From positions 496,001 to 560,000 of the forward strand of contig CAZVQS010000001.1 of NCBI GenBank assembly GCA_964629635.1: a stretch of 64,000 nucleotides of DNA, written 5' to 3'. Shown here piece by piece: positions 17,143-24,408 of this stretch (positions within the stretch are counted from its first letter, which is position 1; the number at the start of each line of letters is the position of its first letter). The notes below the pieces were generated by a model. The model was given only the letters and a program-made list of their open reading frames with translations. It made no database searches and was not told where the DNA came from. The position numbers and the translations under genes are program-made. This DNA is from YC2-FULL-38-9 sp964629635. Lineage in GTDB: Bacteria > Patescibacteriota > Microgenomatia > UBA1406 > GWC2-37-13.

Positions 17143-18018
17143 TTATACTAAACCAGTATGAGAATGCGACGCAGCCGACTGCACGAGCGTTTCCATGACC
17201 GCAACCTTATCCAGAACGTCCTGCATATAGGGATAGTCTTCAAGCCCCGGATCCGTTTGGTGCTCCGCAAGATTGTCGCGGCATGCGGCAAGCCCTTTCA
17301 GGATCTCCTCCCGCATGGTATGTTTCCATCGGTTTGCGTCCTCCGGATCGAGCCCGTAAAACGGGGTGTATACGCCCCGCTCGAGTATTTCGCGGCGTGC
17401 ATGTTCGTCAAGGTATTTGAGGAACGGCTTCGCTTTCCGGCCGCCCCACGTCAAACCTCCGAGTGGCACGACGATCGCGGGCAGGGCGGTCGGGCATTGG
17501 ATGGCAGGGCGTTTCCGTTTTGACTTAACCAGATCCATTTTGCCGGTCGTCACATCAATTCCGAGTATGGGTACCAGCACGGTGCCCAAGGCGGTTGGCT
17601 GCATCTGTACAATGCAGTGGTCGACTCCTTTGCGGGGCGGGATTTCGCCGGGCGCTGACGAGCTGTCGATGGAAGTGGGGACACTGCTTACGTACATGCC
17701 GTTTGCCTCAAGTTCGTGCCCGAGCGCGGCCTGGATCACCTGCTGGCTCACGGTTTCGGCAACCAATGTCCGGCCCCACATCCAGTCCTCGGAGCTGCCT
17801 GACTCTTTCCCGAAATATTCAACCAGCCCTTCCTGCCGTTTCAAAACATCCTCTTCACGGGATGCAAACGGCAAAACCGCCACATGGTTCATGAGGTGGA
17901 GCGGTTCGCGAAGTTGCGCCAGGTATCCTTTAAGGAAGCGGGAAGCGTGGGGGTTAGACAGTTCGGGAGGGGGCAGTACACCTGCGGTTTCGATCCTTGT
18001 TCCCCGGAGCGCTTCCAT
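17143..18018 (-). CDS. Unknown 291-residue protein upstream of otsA
   Basis: No family recognised. It is soluble (no membrane segment or signal) with mixed alpha/beta composition. A proline/glycine-rich central part (PAIVVPLGGLTWGGRK) leads to a long helical C-terminal region ending in histidines. It runs in the same direction as the synthase with 25 bases between them, but a TATAAT (17142-17147) in that gap could give the synthase its own transcript. A perfect palindrome abuts the start codon. A role with the trehalose enzyme is only a positional guess. Confidence 0.55.
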   Translation of the reverse strand: MEALRGTRIETAGVLPPPELSNPHASRFLKGYLAQLREPLHLMNHVAVLPFASREEDVLKRQEGLVEYFGKESGSSEDWMWGRTLVAETVSQQVIQAALGHELEANGMYVSSVPTSIDSSSAPGEIPPRKGVDHCIVQMQPTALGTVLVPILGIDVTTGKMDLVKSKRKRPAIQCPTALPAIVVPLGGLTWGGRKAKPFLKYLDEHARREILERGVYTPFYGLDPEDANRWKHTMREEILKGLAACRDNLAEHQTDPGLEDYPYMQDVLDKVAVMETLVQSAASHSHTGLV

Positions 18019-18034
18019 TACTTGTTATCAAGTA
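18019..18034. promoter_or_regulatory. Palindrome next to the start of the 17143 gene
   Basis: TACTTG-TTAT-CAAGTA, 6-bp perfect arms, directly upstream of the ATG at 18018 where a -10/leader would lie. Possible operator for a dimeric repressor; no regulator can be named. Confidence 0.35.
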
Positions 18035-18459
18035 TTCCAGATTACTATAGTATTTACAAGAAGGTCTTAATGCTTCATACTCCCTCAAACCGGTTTATAC
18101 CCGGTCAAACCCTAAAAACAGCCTTATTTTGCGTTAGTGTGTCACGGGAATACCATACACTAGACTTTTATGTATCCGGTATGTATGGACGGGTATAGAT
18201 ATACCTATAGTATATTATAATGCTGGAACTGAGGATCGGTAGCAGTGCGTAGCGGACGGGCAGGGAGATGTCTTGTCGGACCGGTTTATCCCCGGCTGAC
18301 GGCCCGTAAACAGAGGGGTATTTGATTATGGGAACACGGTTTGGTATAATGCATATGGAAGAACAGAGCGCTTAATGATTGTTTCGGATGGGACAATTAC
18401 GGTAAACGACTTCATTTGAGAATGCTTGTAATTCTTCATGAAAGGAGGTGAATACATAA
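18035..18459 (+). other. Long intergenic leader region of the RRM gene
   Basis: No gene is supported here. It contains two near-identical 16-mers (ACCGGTTTATACCCGG at 18089 and ACCGGTTTATCCCCGG at 18280), a palindrome GGTATA-GA-TATACC (18192-18205) and two TATAAT boxes (near 18214 and 18343). If these boxes drive the RRM gene, its mRNA has a 5' leader of roughly 100-240 bases, unlike its leaderless neighbours. Such leaders on small RNA-binding-protein genes often mediate autoregulation or cold response (inference). Confidence 0.4.
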
Positions 18460-18759
18460 ATGGACAAAAAGAAACTGTACGTCGGTAACTTGCCTTGGTC
18501 AATGGACGACACCAAACTCAAGGACCTTTTCGCTCAGTACGGAGAGATCGTTGAAGCAGTCATCATCAAAGACCGCTACTCAGGCAGATCAAAAGGTTTC
18601 GGATTCGTAACCTTTGCAACCGAAGAATCAGCAGCTCAGGCAGAGGCTGATATGAACGGTAAAGACATTGACGGCCGCAAGGCTGTGGTCAACGTCGCAA
18701 AACCCCGCGAGGAAAGACCCCGCACGGGAGGATACAATCGCGACCAGCAATCCTACTAA
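18460..18759 (+). CDS. RRM-domain RNA-binding protein
   Basis: 99 residues: one RNA recognition motif with RNP2 (LYVGNL, residues 5-10) and RNP1 (KGFGFVTF, ~45-52), then a short R/G-rich tail. It matches the small Rbp family of bacteria (cyanobacteria, CPR and others) that binds single-stranded RNA. It has an exceptionally strong Shine-Dalgarno (AAAGGAGGTGA, 18441-18451, 8 bases before ATG), a long leader and a terminator. All indicate a highly expressed, single-gene unit. Confidence 0.95.
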   Translation: MDKKKLYVGNLPWSMDDTKLKDLFAQYGEIVEAVIIKDRYSGRSKGFGFVTFATEESAAQAEADMNGKDIDGRKAVVNVAKPREERPRTGGYNRDQQSY

Positions 18760-18765
18760 AAAACA

Positions 18766-18832
18766 AAAAAAACGCTACCTGCTTTCCGGTGTCTTGCAAA
18801 AGACGCATGTCGAAGGGGGTAGTGTTTTTTTT
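18766..18832 (+). terminator. Intrinsic terminator of the RRM gene
   Basis: An A-run, a stem with outer arms ACGCTACC and GGTAGTGT (one G-U pair), then eight Ts. Confidence 0.75.
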
Positions 18833-18845
18833 ATGGGTGTGAAGG

Positions 18846-18851
18846 TATAAT
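18846..18851 (+). promoter_or_regulatory. -10 box of a leaderless promoter (18858 gene)
   Basis: TATAAT, 6 bases, then ATG. No Shine-Dalgarno. Confidence 0.5.
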
Positions 18852-18857
18852 GGGGCA

Positions 18858-20054
18858 ATGAAACCTGTTGCCATCCATATCCTTGCCGGGGTTTCCCTGT
18901 CCCTTTTCCTGTTTATCATTCTCCATTCCTTCTATATTGGCATATCAACGTATCCGACCGAACTTGACAGCGTTATGTACCACATCCCGATCGCGAAAAG
19001 TTTCCTGGACGGCCGGATCTTTTCCTCGCCCGATTCGCCGATCCTTCATAGGTTTTTTCCCGGCGCATCCGAGGGTATTCTTGCCCTTTTCATTCTGCTT
19101 CATATCCCGCTCAATCTCTTCAACGTTTTGGGCGCAACAGTGCTTGCGTGGGCTGCGTATCTGTTGGGCAAACGCGCGGGACTTGACCGGGAAGAATCCG
19201 TGCTTTTTGCGACCGGATTCGCCTCCGTCACTGCCATATCCCGGTGGCTTAATGTGCAGATTATCGACATATGGGTGGTTGCCTACTATGCGTTTCTCAT
19301 GTATTTCTTGCTGAAGCCCGAACAGAAGACATCATATTTCCTCAAACTGGGTATTGTTCTGGGTATGTTTGTCGGCTCCAAGTATTCGGCACCCCTCTAT
19401 GCGGGGATCCTCTTTTTGTTTTTCGGCAGGGAGGTAGTGAAAAAGCTCAATTTGAAAAACGCCGCTGCGCTTCTTGCGCCGGTTTTGATTATCGGCGGAT
19501 TCTGGTACCTGAGAAATTACCTGGTCATGAAAAACCCGCTCTATCCGATAGCCATCCCCGGATTTCCCGGCGTCAAAAACTGGGCGCTTGAACTGCCGGT
19601 GTGGAAAGCGGTGGTTGCGTATCCGGCAAGCATGGCAAGCGCGCTCATCAGCGAATACCTCCTCTGGTCCTCGGTCGTGTTTGTCGCGCCCGCCTATATC
19701 ATCCGGAGGCTCATTATGAAACAGTTCAATACGCCCGCTTTGTTCATGCTTTTGGGCATGGTAAACCTTGCCGCATACCTGATGCTCCCGAACGGCGAAA
19801 GCTACCGGGTGCACGTGTCAAACCTGAGGTATTCCTATCCCGTATTACTGCCGCTTGTTCTTGCGGCATTCGTATGGGTGAAGTCAAAACGGGAGAGCGG
19901 CTGGATCGCGGTCATGTCGGTTTCATCCCTGTTTTTCAGTCTCCAGGTGGGATACCACCCGAAGCTCCTTTTTGTCTTTATCCTCATGATGTTTTTCCTG
20001 TGGAAAAAATGGGGGCTTGAAACCCCCATTCTTCCTAAGCGCAAAACAAAATAG
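18858..20054 (+). CDS. Polytopic membrane protein, GT-C glycosyltransferase-like
   Basis: 398 residues with about ten hydrophobic segments. The first loop after TM1 carries acidic residues (STYPTELDSVMYHIPIAKSFLDG), the usual position of the catalytic Asp/Glu in GT-C (ArnT/PMT/GT39-like) enzymes that use polyprenyl-phosphate sugars. No closer family is recognised. Its last codons contain a hairpin that acts as terminator for the opposite strand, and it ends 2 bases before the convergent thioredoxin gene. Confidence 0.6.
   Translation: MKPVAIHILAGVSLSLFLFIILHSFYIGISTYPTELDSVMYHIPIAKSFLDGRIFSSPDSPILHRFFPGASEGILALFILLHIPLNLFNVLGATVLAWAAYLLGKRAGLDREESVLFATGFASVTAISRWLNVQIIDIWVVAYYAFLMYFLLKPEQKTSYFLKLGIVLGMFVGSKYSAPLYAGILFLFFGREVVKKLNLKNAAALLAPVLIIGGFWYLRNYLVMKNPLYPIAIPGFPGVKNWALELPVWKAVVAYPASMASALISEYLLWSSVVFVAPAYIIRRLIMKQFNTPALFMLLGMVNLAAYLMLPNGESYRVHVSNLRYSYPVLLPLVLAAFVWVKSKRESGWIAVMSVSSLFFSLQVGYHPKLLFVFILMMFFLWKKWGLETPILPKRKTK
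20003..20030 (-). terminator. Intrinsic terminator for the PadR/thioredoxin-glutaredoxin operon, inside the opposing gene
   Basis: AATGGGGG-loop-CCCCCATT (20008-20030), an 8-bp perfect stem followed on the minus strand by TTTTTT. It lies ~26 bases past the thioredoxin stop and inside the coding end of the convergent gene. Confidence 0.8.
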
Positions 20055-20055
20055 T

Positions 20056-20625
20056 TTACAAGTTGAGCGCCATATCGATCGCCGGCTTGTTGAACCCGAT
20101 GATGACTTCCTCTCCGATCCATAACTGGGGCACTCCCATTTCGCCGGACTTGTTGATCATTTCGCGGGCCATTGTCTGGTCTTTCGAAACATCGACATCC
20201 TTGAAGGGAATGTTGCGGGACTTGAGGTAGTCTTTTGCCATGTGGCAGTACGGACAGGTCGGTGTCGTGAAGACGGTCACGTCCCGTTTCACGTTTGCCG
20301 GATCGAACGACTTTGCCGATTCGACCGCCTTGAGGTAGTCCTGCTTTTCCTGCACGCCGATTTTCTTGGTTGCCACTTTGCCGTCTTTCAAAAAGACGAC
20401 CGTGGGGATGCTCATGACGCCGAAGGAGGCGGCAAGCTCCTGGTTTTCGTCTACGTTCACTTTCGCGTAGGCGACGTCCCGGTCCTTGTTCTGCCGGTCC
20501 AGCTCTTCCATAAGAGGGGAGAGGACCTTGCAGGGGCCGCACCAGTCCGCGTAAAAATCGATAACGGTCACGCCTTTTCTTTGGGTGACTTCCTTGGTAA
20601 ACGTATCCTTATTGGGATGCAGCAT
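20056..20625 (-). CDS. Thioredoxin-glutaredoxin fusion protein
   Basis: 189 residues. Residues 1-105 are a thioredoxin fold with WCGPC (28-32) and cis-Pro SIPTVV. Residues ~115-189 are a glutaredoxin fold with CPYC (124-127) and GVPQLWIG. There is no signal peptide, so it is cytoplasmic. Two dithiol sites in one chain could pass electrons internally or serve two targets. The start overlaps the end of padR by 17 bases, so the two are co-translated and the redox protein is probably controlled by that repressor. A terminator follows. Confidence 0.9.
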   Translation of the reverse strand: MLHPNKDTFTKEVTQRKGVTVIDFYADWCGPCKVLSPLMEELDRQNKDRDVAYAKVNVDENQELAASFGVMSIPTVVFLKDGKVATKKIGVQEKQDYLKAVESAKSFDPANVKRDVTVFTTPTCPYCHMAKDYLKSRNIPFKDVDVSKDQTMAREMINKSGEMGVPQLWIGEEVIIGFNKPAIDMALNL

Positions 20626-20962
20626 AGGTGTTTTTGTAATTGGTAATCAATGCGTTAATGGTCGCATTCTGCTTTTCGAGATTCTCGATCCAGGTTTTCA
20701 GGTATTGTTCTCCCGGGGCGGTCAGTTCGTAGACCGTCTTGTCCGGGCCGGCCGTGCCTTTTACTTTCCGCTTCGCAACGTACCCGTCTTTGGCAAGCGC
20801 GTTCAGTTTCCGGTACATGTTGCCGATATTGACCGAACACAGGCAGGACCGTTTGAGTTCCTGGAAAAGTTCGTACCCGTATCCGGGTTTCTTCACGAGC
20901 AAATACAGGAGGCAGGGTTCGAAAAAGTTTTCGAGCACTACCTGTGAACAATGTTTTCTCAT
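20609..20962 (-). CDS. PadR-family transcriptional regulator
   Basis: 117 residues from ATG 20962. Winged-helix DNA-binding domain (LLYLLVKKPGYGYELFQEL ... NIGNMYRKLNALAKDGYV) plus the C-terminal dimerising helix, as in PadR. A longer open frame upstream is a false extension because the promoter lies inside it. Three Cys (C5, and a CLC pair near residue 40) are unusual and could sense redox, fitting the co-transcribed thioredoxin-glutaredoxin protein (inference). Confidence 0.85.
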   Translation of the reverse strand: MRKHCSQVVLENFFEPCLLYLLVKKPGYGYELFQELKRSCLCSVNIGNMYRKLNALAKDGYVAKRKVKGTAGPDKTVYELTAPGEQYLKTWIENLEKQNATINALITNYKNTYAASQ

Positions 20963-21001
20963 ACTATATGTAAGTTTAATATAGTTATCCGGTTTTGTCA
21001 A
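20963..21001 (-). promoter_or_regulatory. padR promoter with overlapping inverted-repeat operator
   Basis: TTGACA (21001-20996), a 17-base spacer, TAAACT (20978-20973), and 10 bases to the ATG. An inverted repeat ACTATAT-N9-ATATAGT (20963-20985) covers the -10 and the leader. This placement suits autorepression by PadR. Confidence 0.6.
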
Positions 21002-21040
21002 GTTGGAAAAAATCCGCCAAGTGGGGTACAATAGTGCAGT

Positions 21041-21910
21041 ATGGCTGAAGACAAATTTACGGCTACCTGGGTATCCCACACTTCCATCTGTGATTTTCTT
21101 GAATGTCCCCGCGCCTATTACCTGAAAAACGTATACCGCGACCCCAAAACACGCCACAAAATCAAACTCGTGAGTCCGCCCCTTGTGCTCGGCCAGGCGG
21201 TGCATGAAGTGCTTGAAGCCTTGTCCGTCCTGCCGGTTGAGGAGCGTTTCAAGGATTCGCTCGTTGAGAAATTCAATTTCGTGTGGAGCAAGTTCAGCGG
21301 CAAAAAAGGCGGGTTCTTCAATGAGGAATCGGAAGCGCAGTACAAGAAGCGCGGCGAGGACATGCTTGCGCGCGTGATCCAGAACCCCGGCCCCCTCAAA
21401 AACCTGGCGGTCAAGATAAAGATGAACCTGCCCTACTATTGGATATCGAAGGAAAACAACATCATCCTGTGCGGCAAGCTGGACTGGCTCGAATACTTCC
21501 AGGAAACCGACAGCGTGCACATCATCGATTTCAAAACCAGCAAGAACGAGGAGGACAGCGACTCGCTGCAGCTTCCCATATACTGCCTGCTTGCGAAAAA
21601 CTGCCAGTCAAAGCGGGTATCGAAAGTGAGCTACTGGTATTTGGCGCGGGATGAGGGGCTGGTCGAGGAAAACATGCCCGATCTTGAGGTGGAGGAAGCC
21701 AAAATCCTAGATATCGCGAAAAAAATCAAACTGGCGCGGCAGCTTAACGTGTTCAAATGCCCCCAGAAGACCGGATGCCACCGGTGCAAGCCGTACGAGG
21801 CCATCCTTCGGGGAGAAGCCGAACTGGTCGGCCAGGGCAGCTACCGGGAAGACGTGTATGTACTCGATACCGCGTCAGGCAGCACAAAGGAACAAAGCGT
21901 AATTCTTTGA
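21041..21910 (+). CDS. RecB/Cas4-like PD-(D/E)XK exonuclease with probable Fe-S cluster
   Basis: 289 residues. It opens with SHTSICDFLECPRAYYL, the standard start of RecB-family nucleases. The active-site series is GQAVHEVLE, then D in CGKLDWLE and HIIDFKTSK (D-x-K), with QLPIYCLLA as the following Q/Y motif. Four cysteines (ECP near residue 20, and CPQKTGCHRC near 245-254) bracket the core as in AddB/Cas4 Fe-S nucleases. No helicase or CRISPR partner is adjacent. TACAAT lies 8 bases before the ATG. Confidence 0.8.
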   Translation: MAEDKFTATWVSHTSICDFLECPRAYYLKNVYRDPKTRHKIKLVSPPLVLGQAVHEVLEALSVLPVEERFKDSLVEKFNFVWSKFSGKKGGFFNEESEAQYKKRGEDMLARVIQNPGPLKNLAVKIKMNLPYYWISKENNIILCGKLDWLEYFQETDSVHIIDFKTSKNEEDSDSLQLPIYCLLAKNCQSKRVSKVSYWYLARDEGLVEENMPDLEVEEAKILDIAKKIKLARQLNVFKCPQKTGCHRCKPYEAILRGEAELVGQGSYREDVYVLDTASGSTKEQSVIL

Positions 21911-21941
21911 GCGATTATTCATTACTAATTAATTTCTTAGT

Positions 21942-22829
21942 ATGAAAAACGAAAAAGGGTTCATTCCCGTCATTCTCGCGGCGGTAGTCGTATTTGCAGT
22001 TGTGTCGGCTGGCGTCGGAGGGTATCTGTATATGAACAAAGGCAAGTCGAGTGTTTTTAAAAATGCGAATCTGCCCGCTGTCAAAATACCGGGCGCGGGA
22101 CTCAACCCGAACTGCAAGTTCAAGGACCCGGACCTGTGCAAATACGTGAACAAATACTCGTCCATGGAGCAGTTTTCGGGAGGGTTCTCCGGCAAATCGA
22201 CGACCACGGACAAGGACGGGAAAAAGTCCGAGAGCGTGTGGGAAATGGAAGGGTTGAACAAAAGCCGGTTTGTCACCTATGAGAACGGCAAGGAGCAGTT
22301 CAGCACGGTTATTATCAACGACACGACCTATACGAAGGACCCGACGGACGGAAAATGGTGGAAGTACGTCGCAACCAAGGACAAGGCAGGCGCAAACACG
22401 AACTTTTTCAATCCCGAAGACCTCAAGGAACAGTTCAAGGACCTGGAGGACAAAACGGCCTACAAGAAAATCGGCAAGGAACAGTGCGGAACCATGTCAT
22501 GTTTCAAGTATGAAGTCACAACCCCCGGTCTTGAAGATACGAAAGAGTACGTGTATTTTGACGACCGCGAGTACCTCATGCGAAAAATGGAGGTGGAGAC
22601 GGGCGGCATGAAAACGGCGACCGTTTTCGAATACAGGAACGTTTCCATCAAGGAACCTTCGCCTGTCAAGGAGGGGGAACCGGGATTCAACACGTTTTTC
22701 AACCTGCCCACTTCCGAGGAAGTTCCGGCCTCAGGCGGGGAGTCCCTCGATATGCAGGAGGAACTGAAAAAGATACTTGAAAACATGCCTGAAGTTCAGG
22801 AGGGAGGGGAACCGGAGACATCCCAATAA
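21942..22829 (+). CDS. Unknown extracytoplasmic membrane-anchored protein
   Basis: 295 residues. After KNEKGFIP comes one membrane segment (VILAAVVVFAVVSAGVGGYLYM). The exported part has four Cys (NCKFKDPDLC and CGTMSC) that could form disulfides, and repeated short beta strands (TTYTKDPTDGKWWKY, EYVYFDD) recalling lipoprotein-carrier-like or DUF-type beta folds. The tail is acidic and Pro-rich. The next gene encodes a related but shorter protein. Function unknown. Confidence 0.55.
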   Translation: MKNEKGFIPVILAAVVVFAVVSAGVGGYLYMNKGKSSVFKNANLPAVKIPGAGLNPNCKFKDPDLCKYVNKYSSMEQFSGGFSGKSTTTDKDGKKSESVWEMEGLNKSRFVTYENGKEQFSTVIINDTTYTKDPTDGKWWKYVATKDKAGANTNFFNPEDLKEQFKDLEDKTAYKKIGKEQCGTMSCFKYEVTTPGLEDTKEYVYFDDREYLMRKMEVETGGMKTATVFEYRNVSIKEPSPVKEGEPGFNTFFNLPTSEEVPASGGESLDMQEELKKILENMPEVQEGGEPETSQ

Positions 22830-22835
22830 TAGCGT

Positions 22836-23405
22836 ATGGATCACGACCGCATTTCCGGTTTCTTTTCCCAGGCTTCCCGTATCGTGTTTGTCGTGGCCGT
22901 CATCATTCTTTTGACGGGAATCGCGATACGGTACAAAATATTTAATCATACGGCACCGGAAGCCGTCCGCCCCACTCCGGTCCCGGAGCAGACGAACCGG
23001 AGTACGTTTTCGCTGAAAAGCCCGTTTGTCTGCAGGTTCGAGAACAAGACGGCGACCATGAGCGCATACAAGAAAAACACGGACATTCTCTTCAGGTCGG
23101 AAACGCCGGCCACCGTCAGCAGTTATCTCGTGAAAGGCGACTGCATGTATATCTGGACCGACGCGGAAAAAACAGGGAAGCGCACGTGCGGATTCGGCAA
23201 ACCGCTCCGGACGATGGAATACCTCATATCTTTCGGCATCATCAATACGGATACGATTATGAACAACATACCGGACGAAACCCTTGCCCCTTACGGGATC
23301 AGGAAAGCCGACGCAGAAAAGATACTCCAGTCATGCAGGAATAAGGATACGGGCGACGTGTTCAGGCTTCCCAAGGAGGTTTCGTTTCCGGAAGCCAAAA
23401 AGTAA
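22836..23405 (+). CDS. Unknown membrane-anchored protein, shorter relative of the preceding one
   Basis: 189 residues: membrane segment ~14-33, a Pro/Thr linker, then an extracytoplasmic domain with four Cys (C in PFVCRFE, GDCMYIWTD, RTCGFG, QSCRNK). The phrases KGDCMYIWTD and KRTCGF recall the ...TYTKDPTDGKWW... strands of its neighbour, suggesting duplication and divergence. It starts 6 bases after that gene, without Shine-Dalgarno, so both share a transcript. Its end faces the 3' end of the 5S gene. Confidence 0.5.
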   Translation: MDHDRISGFFSQASRIVFVVAVIILLTGIAIRYKIFNHTAPEAVRPTPVPEQTNRSTFSLKSPFVCRFENKTATMSAYKKNTDILFRSETPATVSSYLVKGDCMYIWTDAEKTGKRTCGFGKPLRTMEYLISFGIINTDTIMNNIPDETLAPYGIRKADAEKILQSCRNKDTGDVFRLPKEVSFPEAKK

Positions 23406-23419
23406 GCCAAAAAAAATGC

Positions 23420-23534
23420 CCTGGCTACGACCTACTTTCCCACCGCATTACGCGGTAGTATCATAAGCGCTGACTTGTTTCACGACCTTGTTCGGGATGG
23501 AAAAGGGTGGTTCCAAGTCGCTTCAATAACCAGG
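23420..23534 (-). rRNA. rrf: 5S ribosomal RNA, isolated from 16S/23S
   Basis: About 115 nt on the minus strand. The terminal helix is CCTGG...CCAGG; conserved segments include CCGAACAAGG, GTCAGCGC and GGGAAAGTAGGTCG near the 3' end. A T8 run (23410-23417 region) directly follows the 3' end and could terminate transcription. There is no 16S, 23S or linked tRNA; both neighbours are protein genes on the other strand. It has its own promoter, so it is a separate transcription unit. Confidence 0.95.
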
Positions 23535-23543
23535 ACAATATGT

Positions 23544-23572
23544 ATTATAAAAGATTTGCTTCATATTAGCAA
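23544..23572 (-). promoter_or_regulatory. Promoter of the isolated 5S rRNA gene
   Basis: TTGCTA (23572-23567), a 17-base spacer, TATAAT (23549-23544), then 9 bases to the first base of the 5S helix. Confidence 0.75.
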
Positions 23573-23585
23573 GGGGTATTATAAT
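23556..23585 (+). promoter_or_regulatory. Promoter of the PH-domain gene, interleaved with the 5S promoter
   Basis: TTGCTT (23556-23561), an 18-base spacer, TATAAT (23580-23585), 6 bases, ATG. The -35 regions of the two divergent promoters cross, so only one can be occupied at a time. Confidence 0.65.
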
Positions 23586-23591
23586 AGGGTA

Positions 23592-24164
23592 ATGCTGGAG
23601 CTTACCACATCGCACAAACTGTTCCATTCCTTCTGTACGAAAACGGATACCCGCTTCGACACGCAGGGCAAGGACGAAACCGTATACCTTGTGCTGCGGG
23701 CGCACCCCATCACCATGTTTCCGTACCTTTTCAACGGATTCATCCTGTTTGCCCTCCTTGTCCTCCTGAACGCGTTTTTTCCCTCGTTTCTCATGCCCAT
23801 GCAGAACCTGTTCGTGAACCTGTTTTTCCTGCTTTTTATCGGCAACTATATCGCGTTCGGTTTCGTGAACTGGTACTTTAACATGGGGATCGTGACCGAC
23901 AAGCGGGTGGTGGACATCGATTTCAACCTGGTGCTTTTCAAGGTGGTAACCTATACCCGGCTGGACAACATCGAGGACGTCACCGCCAAATCCGGCGGAT
24001 TCATCCCTTCGATATTCAACTACGGCAACCTGTTCATCCAGACCGCGGGTACGGAAATAAACACCGAGTTCATGAACATTCCGCATCCCTCGGGGGCGGC
24101 TAAAATAATTGACGGCCTCATGCAGGCCGCGAAAACCAGCAAACATGGAGAGCATAACCATTGA
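23592..24164 (+). CDS. Bacterial PH-domain (bPH2/YdbT-like) membrane protein
   Basis: 190 residues from ATG 23592, chosen by the -10 box 6 bases upstream; the longer frame runs back into the 5S gene. Two membrane segments (~45-95) are followed by a PH-like beta domain: GIVTDKRVVDIDFNLVLFKVVTYTRLDNIEDVTAKSGG, the usual 'T-x-x-R-V' and 'L-x-x-I-x-D-V' bPH2 pattern. Function unknown; it is probably exposed to the cytoplasm next to the membrane. Confidence 0.75.
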   Translation: MLELTTSHKLFHSFCTKTDTRFDTQGKDETVYLVLRAHPITMFPYLFNGFILFALLVLLNAFFPSFLMPMQNLFVNLFFLLFIGNYIAFGFVNWYFNMGIVTDKRVVDIDFNLVLFKVVTYTRLDNIEDVTAKSGGFIPSIFNYGNLFIQTAGTEINTEFMNIPHPSGAAKIIDGLMQAAKTSKHGEHNH

Positions 24165-24393
24165 CAACATACGCATATTTTTTTCGGGCCAGTCGCTCGG
24201 GAACTTTTTCGTGAAGTCTTTTGGCATCGTCTTTTCTATCCTGTTTATTACATATGCCGTTATATCGTATAAGCAGGTGCAGGAAGTGACGCGTGTGGTC
24301 ATCAATCGCCGCAACGCGTTCATCACCCTGTTTTTCCTTTTGCAGATCGGCCTCGGGCTTTTTATGCTGTTCTTTGCAATTTTTGCGTTATAA
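24145..24393 (+). CDS. Small two-helix membrane protein (DUF5657-like)
   Basis: 82 residues from ATG 24145, which overlaps the end of the PH-domain gene by 20 bases. Two membrane helices flank a short basic turn (QVQEVTRVVINRRNAF). Length and layout match the small CPR family I know as DUF5657; that assignment is from memory. Co-translated with its neighbours. Confidence 0.6.
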   Translation: MESITIDNIRIFFSGQSLGNFFVKSFGIVFSILFITYAVISYKQVQEVTRVVINRRNAFITLFFLLQIGLGLFMLFFAIFAL

Positions 24394-24408
24394 AAGTAAT
24401 ATCAGAGT

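Noticed and set aside
18035..18459. Known riboswitch class or small RNA in the RRM leader
   Set aside because: No recognisable riboswitch core or tRNA/SRP/tmRNA signature was found by eye. Repeats and palindromes only.
20963..21520. A 303-residue minus-strand gene extending padR upstream
   Set aside because: The extra 186 residues run through the padR promoter and antisense to the nuclease gene at 21041. They have no domain and are a frame shadow.
23475..23591. Longer N-terminus for the PH-domain protein
   Set aside because: It would run through the 5S gene and its own promoter. The homology starts at 23592.
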